From CAVRTM01 sp963724015 (GTDB taxonomy: Bacteria > Actinomycetota > Actinomycetes > Actinomycetales > Dermatophilaceae), in assembly GCA_963724015.1 (NCBI GenBank), contig CAVRTM010000003.1, positions 1 to 64,000 of the forward strand: a stretch of DNA of 64,000 bases, in the 5' to 3' direction. The notes beneath the pieces were generated by a model, which saw only the letters and a program-made list of their open reading frames with translations, had not been told where the DNA came from and did not search any database. The translations under genes were made by a program, and so were the position numbers. This document shows, in pieces, positions 30,051 to 38,784 of this stretch (its first letter is position 1; the number at the start of each line of letters is the position of its first letter).

Positions 30051-30908
30051 CTACCTGCTCGTCATGGTGCCGCTGGGGGTCGTGCTCGCCGGGTTAGCGG
30101 TGGACTTCGGCAGGTACGGGCCGATCCACTTCTCGTAGCTGGTCTTGTAGGAGCCGTCGGCCTTGGACTCCTTGATCGCAGCGTTGAGGGCCTCCAGCAC
30201 CTTGGTGTTGCCCTTGCGGACCATGATGCCGTACTGCTCGTGGGTGTCGAGGTTGTCCTTGACCTCGAACGCGGCCGCGAGCGCCGGCTGCTTGAGCCAC
30301 CCGGCGACCACGGGGTAGTCGGTGATCACGGCGTCCACCTGGCCGGTTCGCAGACCGTTCAGCAGGGCGTCGCTGGACTCGAAGGATGTGGGGTCGAGTC
30401 CCTTGCTGGCGGCGTACTCCTCCCCCGTCGTCTGTGTCTGCACGCCGATCTTCTTGCCCTTCGCGCCCGCCAGGTTCGGGATGTCGCTGCCCTTGCGCAC
30501 CAGGAGCGCCTGCGTCGCGTCGAAGTAGGGATCCGAGAAGTCGACGTTCTTCTTCCGCGCGGCGGTGATCGTGATGCCCGCTGCCGCGACGTCGCACTGC
30601 CCGGTGTTGAGGAACGCGCCCGTCTTGAAGTTCTCGAACGGGGTGTCAAGGAACGCCTGCTTGGCCCCCAGCTTCTTGGCCGCCTTGTCGACGATGTCGA
30701 CGTCGAACCCGACGACCTTCCCGTTCTGCTCGAACTGGAACGGCGGGTACGGCAGGTGGGTGCAGGTGGTCAGCACCCCCGCCTTGGCGAGCCCCGAGGT
30801 GCTGGAGGCGCCGGCGGAGGACCCGGAGCCGCCCGAGCCGCCGCACGCGGCCAGCAGGCACCCGGCGGCCACCAGGGGAGGAAGGACCATCAGGCGGCAA
30901 GCCATCAT
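30051..30908 (-). CDS. Polar amino-acid ABC transporter, substrate-binding lipoprotein
   Basis: Cell-surface receptor of the importer (SBP_bac_3 fold). The 285 residues begin with a lipoprotein signal peptide, lipobox LAAC, then a Gly/Ser-rich linker. TTCTHLPYPPFQFEQNGKVVGFDVDIVDK is split over the usual ligand-binding first lobe. QCDVAAAGITITAARKKNVDFS is the second conserved block. The ligand cannot be told from sequence alone. It is first in the operon; the 81 bp up to the tRNA gene must hold the promoter. Confidence 0.92.
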   Translation of the reverse strand: MMACRLMVLPPLVAAGCLLAACGGSGGSGSSAGASSTSGLAKAGVLTTCTHLPYPPFQFEQNGKVVGFDVDIVDKAAKKLGAKQAFLDTPFENFKTGAFLNTGQCDVAAAGITITAARKKNVDFSDPYFDATQALLVRKGSDIPNLAGAKGKKIGVQTQTTGEEYAASKGLDPTSFESSDALLNGLRTGQVDAVITDYPVVAGWLKQPALAAAFEVKDNLDTHEQYGIMVRKGNTKVLEALNAAIKESKADGSYKTSYEKWIGPYLPKSTANPASTTPSGTMTSR

Positions 30909-30989
30909 GGACTCAGGCTAGCCAGCGGTGCGGACTCGCGCATCAGGACGACTTCGCGGTGGAGACCCGTCGGGGCTTGGGGGAAGGAC

Positions 30990-31066
30990 TGGTGGACGTA
31001 AAGGGACTCGAACCCCTGACCTCTCGCGTGTGAAGCGAGCGCTCTAACCAACTGAGCTATACGTCC
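30990..31066 (-). tRNA. tRNA-Val (anticodon CAC)
   Basis: Read on the minus strand, the acceptor arms GGACGTA and TACGTCC pair perfectly. The D arm is GCTC/GAGC, the anticodon stem CTCGC/GCGAG encloses loop TTCACAC, giving anticodon CAC for valine GUG codons, and the T loop is TTCGAGT. The 3' CCA is encoded (discriminator A, then CCA at 30990-30992). GUG is expected to be a frequent codon in this genome. Confidence 0.96.
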
Positions 31067-31136
31067 AGGCGACGCCCGGCGGACCGGGCAACGGACACGA
31101 AGAATAGCCGGTCCTGCCCCGTCGACCTAATGCGGG

Positions 31137-31589
31137 CTAGCCGTCCAGCCCGGGCAGCCGGACCAGCCAGGCCGTGGCCTGGTCGGGCATCAGGCCGGGG
31201 ATCCCGCTGACGAGGAACAGCAGGTAGAACACCGCGGCGACCAGGACCGCCGTGCCGAGCCCGACCAGGCCCTTGACCCACCAGGGACGCGGCTTGAGCC
31301 ACTCGCTCCACATCCGCAGGCGTTCGCGGGCGAAGTGCAGCAGACGCTGCGCCCACTCGAACTCCGACGCCCACACCGCGAGGCCGACGAAGACGATCAC
31401 CCAGCCGGGACCGGGCAACGGCACGAGCGCCAGGCCGCCCACGACGATCAGCAGGCCGACGAGGCCAACCACGACGCGGTAGATGCGGTAGGACGCGGGC
31501 TTGGCGCGGATCCTGCGCCGCCAGGCCCAGTCGTCGTCCTCCGCGTCGCGGGTCACCCGTGTCTCGCACTCGCCGGTGGTGCCGTTCAT
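31137..31589 (-). CDS. TIGR02611-like PGPGW membrane protein
   Basis: Small integral membrane protein of unknown function. It has 150 residues with an acidic N-terminus, a helix pair around VVVGLVGLLIVVGGLALV, the diagnostic PLPGPGWVIVFVGLAVWASEF segment (PGPGW motif), and a second membrane region in the C-terminal half. It is on the same strand as pabC, 28 bp downstream of it. Family membership is from the motif; no role can be inferred. Confidence 0.75.
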   Translation of the reverse strand: MNGTTGECETRVTRDAEDDDWAWRRRIRAKPASYRIYRVVVGLVGLLIVVGGLALVPLPGPGWVIVFVGLAVWASEFEWAQRLLHFARERLRMWSEWLKPRPWWVKGLVGLGTAVLVAAVFYLLFLVSGIPGLMPDQATAWLVRLPGLDG

Positions 31590-31617
31590 GGCCCGAGTCT
31601 CCCACGGGTCCGCAGGG

Positions 31618-32463
31618 TCACGGGTCGGTCCGCTCCCGGGCCATGCGGGCGAAGACCTCGCCCGCGCGGGCGGTGACGGGCCCCGGTGCCGGTAGCGGCC
31701 GGTCGTCGACCGCGGAGATCGGCAGCACGTCCTTGGTGGAGCTCGTGAGGAACACCTCGTCGGCCGTCTCGAGCACCGACAGCGGCAGTGTCTGCTCGCG
31801 CACGGGCAGCCCCTCGGCGCGGCACCACTCGACCGTCAGCTCGCGGGTGATGCCGGCCAGGCAGCCCGAGTCCAGCGGCGGTGTGAGCAGCTCGCCGTCC
31901 ACGACCACGAAGATGTTGGATCCGGTGCCCTCACAGAGCTCGCCGCGGGTGTTGGCGAAGATCGCCTCGATTCCGCCACGGTCCTTGGCGTGGGCGAGGG
32001 CCACCACGTTCTCGGCGTACGACGTCGTCTTCAGCCCCGCGGTCGCGCTGCGCTCGTTGCGGGTCCACGGGACCACGACGACCTTCGCGTGCGCCGGCGG
32101 CAGCGGCTGGGGACCGGCGGTCACGATGTAGGTGAGGGAGGAGCCGCTGCGATCGGAGCCCAGCGGCCCGGCGCCGCCGGTGACGCTGTACCGCAGCCGG
32201 CCGAACGGGATCGGCGTGCCGGACAGGACGGCCGCGATCCCCTCGGCGATGAAGGCGTGGTCGGCGCCCGGCAGCCCGAGCCCGGCCAGCGAGCGGTCCA
32301 GCCGGCGGGCGTGGCGGGTCAGGGCGAAGCCCCGCCCGTCCACCACCTTGCAGGTCTCGAACACCCCGTCGCCCACCGTCACCCCGTGGTCCAGCGCGGC
32401 GATCGCCGGCTGCCCCGCCTCGACCATGGCGCCGTCGACCCAGACCCGTACGTCGTCGTTCAT
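31618..32463 (-). CDS. pabC: Aminodeoxychorismate lyase (class IV aminotransferase)
   Basis: Converts 4-amino-4-deoxychorismate to p-aminobenzoate and pyruvate for folate synthesis. The 281 residues start at the ATG at 32463, which overlaps the pabB stop (ATGA). The fold-IV pattern DHGVTVGDGVFET, the PLP-lysine region KTTSYAENVVALAHAKDRG, and EGTGSNIFVVVDG are intact. The alternative, a branched-chain or D-amino-acid aminotransferase, is less likely given coupling to pabB. Confidence 0.88.
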   Translation of the reverse strand: MNDDVRVWVDGAMVEAGQPAIAALDHGVTVGDGVFETCKVVDGRGFALTRHARRLDRSLAGLGLPGADHAFIAEGIAAVLSGTPIPFGRLRYSVTGGAGPLGSDRSGSSLTYIVTAGPQPLPPAHAKVVVVPWTRNERSATAGLKTTSYAENVVALAHAKDRGGIEAIFANTRGELCEGTGSNIFVVVDGELLTPPLDSGCLAGITRELTVEWCRAEGLPVREQTLPLSVLETADEVFLTSSTKDVLPISAVDDRPLPAPGPVTARAGEVFARMARERTDP

Positions 32464-33500
32464 ACCCTGACCCTGCCAGATGCCAGTCCGACCAGCCGCG
32501 CCGCCTTCAGCTCGGTCTCGGCCCACTCCTGACCCGGGTCCGAGCCCCACGTGATGCCGGCGCCCGTGCCGAAGCGCAGCCAGCGGCTCCCTTCCGGGTC
32601 ACGGTCGGCCCAGAAGGTGCGGATGCCCACGGCGAGGCTGGCCTCCCCCGTGTCCGCGTCGACCCAGCCGACGGCGCCGCAGTACGGCCCGCGGGGCGCC
32701 GTCTCGAGGTCGGCGATGGCGCGCAGGGCCGAGGACTTGGGCGCCCCGGACACCGAGCCGGGCGGCAACGTGGCGCCCGCGAGCTCGGTCCAGCGCACGC
32801 CCGGCCGCAGCCGCCCCGACACCGTCGTCACCAGGTGGACCAGCCCGGGGTGCTCCTCGGCGGCGCACAGGGCGTCGACACCGACGGTGCCCGGGCGGCA
32901 CACGCGGGCCAGGTCGTTGCGGACCAGGTCGGCGATCATGACGTTCTCGGCGTAGTCCTTGGGCAGCATCGCCGCCAGGTCCTCGGCCGTCCCCTTGATC
33001 GGGCGCGACTGCACGAGGTCGCCCCGGCGGCCCAGGAACAGCTCGGGCGAGGCGCTGACCACCTCCAGGCCGGCCTCCGGCACGTCCACCAGGCAGGCGT
33101 ACGGCGCGGGGTTGCCCTCCGTGAGGACGTCGTACAGGCCGCGCAGGTCGGCGGACTCCGGCAGCCGGTGGCTCAGGATGCGGCAGAGGTTGACCTGGTA
33201 GACCTCGCCGGCCGCGATCCGGCGACGGATGTCCACCACGCCTGCGCGGTAAGCCTGTTCGTCCAGCGAGCTGTGCCAGGCCGAGTCCAGCTCGGGCCAG
33301 GCGGCGCCCGGGCGCGGCCAGGCGGGCGGGCGCACCCCAGCGGCGGGAAGCCGCACGACGTCGGCGAACCGCACGCAGGTGACCGCGCCCTCGAACGTGA
33401 CCACGACCGCCCAGAACCCACCCCGGTCCAGGCCGTCGAGGTCGCAGCGGACCTCCTGGACGCCGGACGCGACGGCACCGGGAAAACAGGCTCGGGCCAC
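32460..33500 (-). CDS. pabB: Aminodeoxychorismate synthase component I
   Basis: Chorismate-binding enzyme that adds ammonia to chorismate. The 346 residues contain AGEVYQVNLCRIL, SRPIKGTAED, the catalytic block DLVRNDLARVCRPG, and TLPPGSVSGAPK. No glutamine amidotransferase domain is fused; the partner PabA is not in this window. It forms a coupled pair with pabC. It is shorter than anthranilate synthase, which fits PabB. Confidence 0.9.
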   Translation of the reverse strand: MARACFPGAVASGVQEVRCDLDGLDRGGFWAVVVTFEGAVTCVRFADVVRLPAAGVRPPAWPRPGAAWPELDSAWHSSLDEQAYRAGVVDIRRRIAAGEVYQVNLCRILSHRLPESADLRGLYDVLTEGNPAPYACLVDVPEAGLEVVSASPELFLGRRGDLVQSRPIKGTAEDLAAMLPKDYAENVMIADLVRNDLARVCRPGTVGVDALCAAEEHPGLVHLVTTVSGRLRPGVRWTELAGATLPPGSVSGAPKSSALRAIADLETAPRGPYCGAVGWVDADTGEASLAVGIRTFWADRDPEGSRWLRFGTGAGITWGSDPGQEWAETELKAARLVGLASGRVRV

Positions 33501-33509
33501 GCGCGGATC

Positions 33510-34682
33510 CTAGCGAACCGGGAGGAACCGGGGAGGGGTCAGCCGGCCACGGACGCCGGCGCGAGAGCTGCCGGCGTCGCTGCTGCCGCCGGCCGGGGGC
33601 GCCGCGAAGACGCTGACCGGTCCGCGCACGCTGAGCGCCACGACGGCGCCCGGCTCGGGCGCGTCCTCGCCGACCATGCGGGCCGTCACCTGCTCACCGG
33701 TGCCGGCCAGCTGCAGCCGCACCGCGCAGTCGTGGCCGAAGTAGCTGACCTCCTGCACGGTGGCCGTGGGGCCGGGCGCGCCGGGCACGAGCGGTACGGC
33801 GCCGGGCGCCGCGTCCGCGCTGGTCCCCGGGGCGGCCGGCGTGAGCACGATCTGCTCCGGCCGGACCAGCACCTCGACCGGTCCCTGCGCGACGCCGCCG
33901 GCCACGCGAAGCGCGCCGAGGGCACTGGTCGCACCGACCCCGGAGACGACGGCCGGCAGCACGACGGCGCCGCCGACGAACCGCGCGACGTCCAGGTCGG
34001 CCGGCGCGTCGTACACCTGCTTGGGGGTGCCCACCTGGGCCAGCCGGCCGTCGCGCATGACGGCCACCTGGTCGGCGAGGGACAGGGCCTCACCCTGGTC
34101 GTGGGTGACCAGGATGCCGGTGGCGCTGGCGGCGCGCAGGGCGTCGGCGACCGCGCGTCCGGTGCCCTCGCGCAGCCCGGCGTCCAGCGAGGCGAACGGC
34201 TCGTCCAGGAGCACCACGGAGGGCGAGGGCGCGAGGGCCCGGGCCAGGGCGACCCGCTGCTGCTGGCCGCCGGAGAGCTCGTGCGGCAGCCGGGTGCTCA
34301 CCGCGAACGGCAGCCCCACCAGGTCGAGCAGCTCCGCGACGCGGGTGCCCTGGCGGCGCGCGCCACGCGGCATGCCGAAGGTGATGTTGCCGGCGACGTC
34401 CAGGTGCGGGAACAGGGCGCCCTCCTGCGGCACGTAGCCGACGCGGCGCCGCTGCGGCGGCACGGAGCGGCCCGGCCGGAACACCTCCTGGTCGCCGAAC
34501 GCGATCGTGCCGGCGTCCGGGTCGAGGAAGCCCGCGATGAGGCGCAGCAGGGTGGTCTTGCCGCAGCCGGACGGCCCGAGGATGGCGGTCAGCTCGCGCG
34601 CGGGCACGTCGAGGTCGACGCCGTGCAGCACGGTGGTGGCCCCGAAGGACTTGGTGACACCACGCAGCGTCAGGGCGGTCAT
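33510..34682 (-). CDS. Fe3+-type ABC transporter, ATP-binding protein
   Basis: ATPase of a ferric-iron importer (FbpC-like). It has 390 residues from the ATG at 34682, overlapping the permease stop. Walker A is GPSGCGKTTLL, the signature LSGGQQQRVALARALA, and Walker B VVLLDEPFASLDA. After the nucleotide-binding domain a TOBE-like C-terminal region (about residues 240-370) is present, typical of the Fbp/Pot group. The Ala/Gly/Pro-rich tail varies. It is third gene of the operon controlled from the iron box at 37314. Confidence 0.88.
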   Translation of the reverse strand: MTALTLRGVTKSFGATTVLHGVDLDVPARELTAILGPSGCGKTTLLRLIAGFLDPDAGTIAFGDQEVFRPGRSVPPQRRRVGYVPQEGALFPHLDVAGNITFGMPRGARRQGTRVAELLDLVGLPFAVSTRLPHELSGGQQQRVALARALAPSPSVVLLDEPFASLDAGLREGTGRAVADALRAASATGILVTHDQGEALSLADQVAVMRDGRLAQVGTPKQVYDAPADLDVARFVGGAVVLPAVVSGVGATSALGALRVAGGVAQGPVEVLVRPEQIVLTPAAPGTSADAAPGAVPLVPGAPGPTATVQEVSYFGHDCAVRLQLAGTGEQVTARMVGEDAPEPGAVVALSVRGPVSVFAAPPAGGSSDAGSSRAGVRGRLTPPRFLPVR

Positions 34683-36211
34683 GAAGTGGTCGACCTCCGG
34701 GCCTCGCGGGTGAGCAGGAACGTCGCCGGCAGCGAGATCAGCACGATCAGCGCGGCGTAGGGCGCAGCCGCACCATAGGCGATGCTGGTGCTGTTGCTCC
34801 AGAACTGGGTGGCCAGCGTCTGCGTCCCGATGGGGGCGAGGAGCAGCGTCGCGGTCAGCTCGGTGGTCACGGCGAGGAAGACCAGTGCGGCCCCGGCGCC
34901 CAGGCCGGGCGCGATCAGCGGCAGGGTGACCCGCCGGAACGTGGCGACCGGGCCGGCGCCCAGGGCGTGGGCCACGTCGTCGAGCACGGGCGGCGCCTGC
35001 CCCATGGCGGCGCGCAGGCTCACCATCGCCCGCGGCAGGAACATGATGGCGTAGGCCGCGAACAGCATGACGATGGTCTGGTAGACCGCCGGCACGAGCC
35101 GCAGGGACACGGTCACCAGGGCCAGCGCGACGACGATGCCGGGCAGGGCGTTGCTGAAGTAGGTGCTGCGCTCGGTCAGGGTGGCGAACCCGCTGCGGTG
35201 GCGGATGGACAGCCACGCGACCGGCAGGGCGAGCACCAGGGTGAGGGCGGCGCCGACCAGGCCGAGGCCGACCGTGGACACGGTGGTGCTGACCAGCTCG
35301 CCGACGGGGAACGCGGTGGAGGTGCCGACCAGCAGCCAGTGGACCAGGCTGCCCATCGGGACGCCGAGGGCCAGGCCCACGAGCAGGACGAGGGCAGCCA
35401 GCACCGGTACGGCGGACAGGCCGAGGGGTCTGCGGGGCAGGCTGCGTGCGACACCGCCGCCGACCCGGGCGTAGCGGTGGTGGCCGCGGACCCGCATCTC
35501 GAGCAGCAGCAGGACCAGGCAGCAGAGCACGAGCACGCTGGCCAGCATGGTGGCCGCGGGGCCGTTGAAGGAGGAGCGGTACTGGTCGTAGATCGCGGTC
35601 GTGAAGGTGTCGAAGCGCAGCAGCTGCAGAGCGCCGAACTCGGCGAGCAGGTGCAGCCCGACCAGCAGCGCGCCGCCATACATCGCCGGGCGCAGCTGCG
35701 GCAGTGTCACCCGCGTGAAGGTGCGCCAGGGGCCGTGGCCGAGGCTGAGCGCGGTCTCCTCCAGCGCCGGGTCCAGTCCCCGCAGCGCGGCGGCGACCGG
35801 CAGGTAGACCAGCGGGTAGTACGACAGCGTCACGATGAGCAGGGCGCCGCCGAAGCCCTCGACGCGCGAGGTCAGCGACACCCAGCCGAAGCTGTTGACG
35901 AACGCCGGCACGGCCAGCGGCGCCACGAGCAGGATGTTCCAGACCCGCCGTCCGGGCAGGGTGGTGCGCTCGACCACCCAGGCGGCGCCGGTGCCGATGA
36001 CGATGCTGACCGCCATGCAGCCGACCACGAGCCGGCCGGTGTTGGACAGCAGCTCGACGACCCGCGGACGCGCCACCAGGGCCCACGCCTGGTCCCAGCC
36101 GATGCTGACGGTGTAGACCACCACGAACAGCAGCGGCACCAGGGCGAGGAGGGCGACGAGCCCGGACAGCACGCCGAGCACGGGCGGGAGGCCGCCGCGC
36201 GACCTCCGCAC
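34679..36211 (-). CDS. Fe3+-type ABC transporter, fused permease
   Basis: Membrane component with two permease halves in one chain (FbpB/ThiP type), about 12 membrane helices. I chose the GTG at 36211, 30 bases after the binding-protein stop, giving 510 residues. The two EAA loops are ETALSLGHGPWRTFTRVTLP and DVAHALGAGPVATFRRVTLP, each expected to dock one ATPase. No strong ribosome site is visible at this start, so the exact N-terminus is uncertain. Confidence 0.86.
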   Translation of the reverse strand: MRRSRGGLPPVLGVLSGLVALLALVPLLFVVVYTVSIGWDQAWALVARPRVVELLSNTGRLVVGCMAVSIVIGTGAAWVVERTTLPGRRVWNILLVAPLAVPAFVNSFGWVSLTSRVEGFGGALLIVTLSYYPLVYLPVAAALRGLDPALEETALSLGHGPWRTFTRVTLPQLRPAMYGGALLVGLHLLAEFGALQLLRFDTFTTAIYDQYRSSFNGPAATMLASVLVLCCLVLLLLEMRVRGHHRYARVGGGVARSLPRRPLGLSAVPVLAALVLLVGLALGVPMGSLVHWLLVGTSTAFPVGELVSTTVSTVGLGLVGAALTLVLALPVAWLSIRHRSGFATLTERSTYFSNALPGIVVALALVTVSLRLVPAVYQTIVMLFAAYAIMFLPRAMVSLRAAMGQAPPVLDDVAHALGAGPVATFRRVTLPLIAPGLGAGAALVFLAVTTELTATLLLAPIGTQTLATQFWSNSTSIAYGAAAPYAALIVLISLPATFLLTREARRSTTS

Positions 36212-36240
36212 CCGTGGCCGGCGTACGGCAGACAGCGCGC

Positions 36241-37287
36241 TCAGAGCAGACCTGCCTGCTGCATCAGCTCGACGACCTTGCTGCCGTTGAGGCTCGAGAG
36301 CTCCACGGTGGGGGGCTCGAGCTCGCTGAGCGGCTTCAGGGCCTTGTTGGCCGCCGCGCCCTTGCCGATGGGGTACTCCATGGCTGCGCTGGCCGCGAGG
36401 ATCTTCTGGCCCTGCGCACCGTTGAGAAACTTCACCAGCTCCTGGGCCTGCTTCTGGTGCTTGCTGGTGGCCAGGACGCCGGCGCCGGATACGGACAGGA
36501 ACGCGCCCGCGTCCTTGTTGCCGAAGAAGTGCAGCGCGGTGTTGTTGCTGTTCTCGCCGGACTCGGCCTGGTCCTTGTACCAGTAGTAGTGGTAGATCAC
36601 GCCCGCCTGGATCTCGCCGTTGTTGACCGCCTGCATCACGGCGTTGTTCCCACGGTAGACCTTGGCGTTGGCCTTCAGACCCTTGAGCCACTCCGCGGCC
36701 CGGGCCTCACCCTCGACCGCCACCACCGCGCTGACGATGGCCTGGAAGTCGGCCCCGGCAGAGGCGATGCCGACCTTGCCCTTCCACTCCGGCTTGGCCA
36801 GGTCGAGGATCGTCGCGGGCAGCTGAGCCGGCTTGAGCTGGGTCTTGTTGTACGCCAGGACGGTCGAGCGGGCCGCGAAGCCGACCCAGTTGCCGTCCTT
36901 CGGCGCGAACTGCGCTGGCACCTGCGCGAGCGTGGCGGGGTCGACCTTGGTGAAGGCCTTGGCGCCGTCCACCAGCGTCATCGCCGGGGAGTTCTCCGTG
37001 ACGAACACGTCCGCGGGTGAGGCCTTGCCCTCCTGCACGATCTGGTTGGCCAGCTCGAAGTCGTCACCGTTGCGCATGTTGACCTTGATGCCGGTCTGCT
37101 TGGTGAAGCCGGCCACCATCAGCTTCATCAGGTCCTCGTGCTGGGCGTTGTACAGCGTCAGCGTGCCGGCGTCGCCCCCCGAGCCGGCCTGGCTGCTGCT
37201 GCCGGAGCCGGAGCCGCAGGCCGAGAGGGCCAGCAGGGTCGTGAGGCCACCGGCCACGAGGCTGGCGGAGCGTCCACGGATGCGCAC
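36241..37287 (-). CDS. Fe3+-type ABC transporter, substrate-binding lipoprotein
   Basis: Surface iron-binding receptor. The 348 residues start at a GTG at 37287 with agaagga upstream. The lipoprotein signal ends in LSACGSGSG. LTLYNAQHEDLMKLM and the late tyrosine cluster IYHYYWYK are typical of FutA/FbpA proteins, where two adjacent tyrosines coordinate Fe3+. The upstream IdeR-type box supports an iron substrate over thiamine or polyamine. Confidence 0.88.
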   Translation of the reverse strand: MRIRGRSASLVAGGLTTLLALSACGSGSGSSSQAGSGGDAGTLTLYNAQHEDLMKLMVAGFTKQTGIKVNMRNGDDFELANQIVQEGKASPADVFVTENSPAMTLVDGAKAFTKVDPATLAQVPAQFAPKDGNWVGFAARSTVLAYNKTQLKPAQLPATILDLAKPEWKGKVGIASAGADFQAIVSAVVAVEGEARAAEWLKGLKANAKVYRGNNAVMQAVNNGEIQAGVIYHYYWYKDQAESGENSNNTALHFFGNKDAGAFLSVSGAGVLATSKHQKQAQELVKFLNGAQGQKILAASAAMEYPIGKGAAANKALKPLSELEPPTVELSSLNGSKVVELMQQAGLL

Positions 37288-37313
37288 GTCGGTCGTCCTT
37301 CTCTGTCAGGTGA

Positions 37314-37332
37314 TTAGGGCAGCCTTACCTTA
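37314..37332 (-). promoter_or_regulatory. IdeR/DtxR-type iron box upstream of the Fe3+ ABC operon
   Basis: Read toward the operon, the 19 bases are TAAGGTAAGGCTGCCCTAA, which match the DtxR/IdeR consensus TTAGGTTAGGCTAACCTAA at 15 of 19 positions. The box lies 26 bases before the GTG start. It overlaps a plausible -10 (TAAGGT) that follows TTGCCA by 19 bases, so iron-loaded repressor would block transcription. Confidence 0.75.
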
Positions 37333-37384
37333 CGCAGAGTCAGGGTCGACTTGGCAAGCCGGGCACCGGCGGTTGCGGGGCGAC

Positions 37385-38638
37385 TCAGGCACCCGGGGTG
37401 GCCGCCTGAGCCGGACGCTGGGCCGACGTCACCGACCGCGCGACCACCCGCTGGACGGCCCGCACCAGCCGGTCGACGTCCGTGGCGTCGGTGTACGGCG
37501 CGATGCCCGCCCGGACCGCGCCGGCGGCCCCCAGACCCATCCAGCGGGCGGCCTCGAGGGCGTAGAACGAGCCGGCCGGCGCGTTGACCCCTTCCTCCGC
37601 CAGGACCTCGCTGACGGCCGCCGGGTCGTGGCCGGGCACCGTGAACAGGACGGTCGGTGTGCGCACGGCGGCGCGGCCGTGCAGCACGACGCCATCGATG
37701 TCCGCGAGGCGCGACTCGAGCTCCAGGCGCAGCGCGTCCTCGTAGTCCTCCACGACCTTCATCGAGGCGAGGACGCGCTCGCGCCGGCTGCCCGTCGCCT
37801 CGGTCGAGAGCCCCGCGATGAAGTCGACGGCCGCGGTCGTGCCGGCCATCAGCTCGAACGGCAGTGTCCCGAGCTCGAACCGGTCGGGCACGGTGTCACT
37901 GGACGGCAGGAGCTTGTCCGGCTGCAGCGACTCCAGCAGCTCCGGCCGCGCGGTCAGGACCCCGCAGTGCGGTCCGAAGAACTTGTACGGCGAGCAGACC
38001 AGGAAGTCGGCGCCGAGGGCAGCCTGGTCCACGGCGGCGTGGGGTACGAGGTGCACCGCGTCGACGAAGAACAGGGCGTCCCGGTCGTGCACGAGCCGGG
38101 CGATCGCGGGCAGGTCCGGTCGGGTACCCAGCAGGTTCGACGCGCCCGTGACGGCGACGAGGCGGGTCCGCGGGGACAGCTCGGCCGCCACGTCCTCCGG
38201 CCGCAGGTCACCGGTCTCGCGGTCGAACCCGACCCAGCGCACAGTCGCCCCGACGGCCTCGGCCGCCTGCACCCACGGCCGGATGTCGGCGTCGTGGTCC
38301 AGCCGGGTGACGACGACCTCATCACCGGGCGCCCACGTCTTCGCCAGCGTCCGGGCCAGGTCGTAGGTCAGGGCGGTCATGCTCCGTCCGAAGACCACTC
38401 CGTGGGGGTCGGCGCCCACCAGGTCGGCCATGGCCGCCCTGGCCTCGAGCACGACGCGGTCGGCGCGGCGGGAGGCGGCGCTGACGTGGCCGCGGTTGGA
38501 GATGTCGGACAGCAAGGTGGCGGCGACCGCCTTCCCGACCACCGTGGGCACCTGCGAGCCACCCGGGCCGTCGAAGTGGGCGGCGCCGGCCTTCAGCGCC
38601 GGGAACTGCGCCCGGACGGACTCGACGTCAAAACTCAT
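37385..38638 (-). CDS. Cysteine desulfurase-like PLP enzyme (class V aminotransferase)
   Basis: PLP enzyme of the cysteine desulfurase-like group. The 417 residues start MSFDVESVRAQFPAL. HFDGPGGSQVP, the PLP-lysine segment VCSPYKFFGPHCG, and FVDAVHLVPHAAVD are clear. A NifS/SufS-type catalytic Cys loop near the C-terminus is not evident: the region reads VNAPAGSFYALEAARWMG. It may therefore be an isopenicillin-epimerase-like enzyme or a selenocysteine-lyase-type paralogue. It is divergent from the universal stress gene. Confidence 0.78.
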   Translation of the reverse strand: MSFDVESVRAQFPALKAGAAHFDGPGGSQVPTVVGKAVAATLLSDISNRGHVSAASRRADRVVLEARAAMADLVGADPHGVVFGRSMTALTYDLARTLAKTWAPGDEVVVTRLDHDADIRPWVQAAEAVGATVRWVGFDRETGDLRPEDVAAELSPRTRLVAVTGASNLLGTRPDLPAIARLVHDRDALFFVDAVHLVPHAAVDQAALGADFLVCSPYKFFGPHCGVLTARPELLESLQPDKLLPSSDTVPDRFELGTLPFELMAGTTAAVDFIAGLSTEATGSRRERVLASMKVVEDYEDALRLELESRLADIDGVVLHGRAAVRTPTVLFTVPGHDPAAVSEVLAEEGVNAPAGSFYALEAARWMGLGAAGAVRAGIAPYTDATDVDRLVRAVQRVVARSVTSAQRPAQAATPGA

Positions 38639-38784
38639 GGTGGGGCCTCTCCTCGGGACGGCTGCGGACCGCGGGCTGCGTTCTGTGGCTTGCCTTCTCT
38701 GGTCTGGCGCGAGACTACGATCACCGCCCGGGCGGAGGACCTTCGCCCCTGCCCGGGCGCACGGGCAGGCGCGACCGTGACGGC

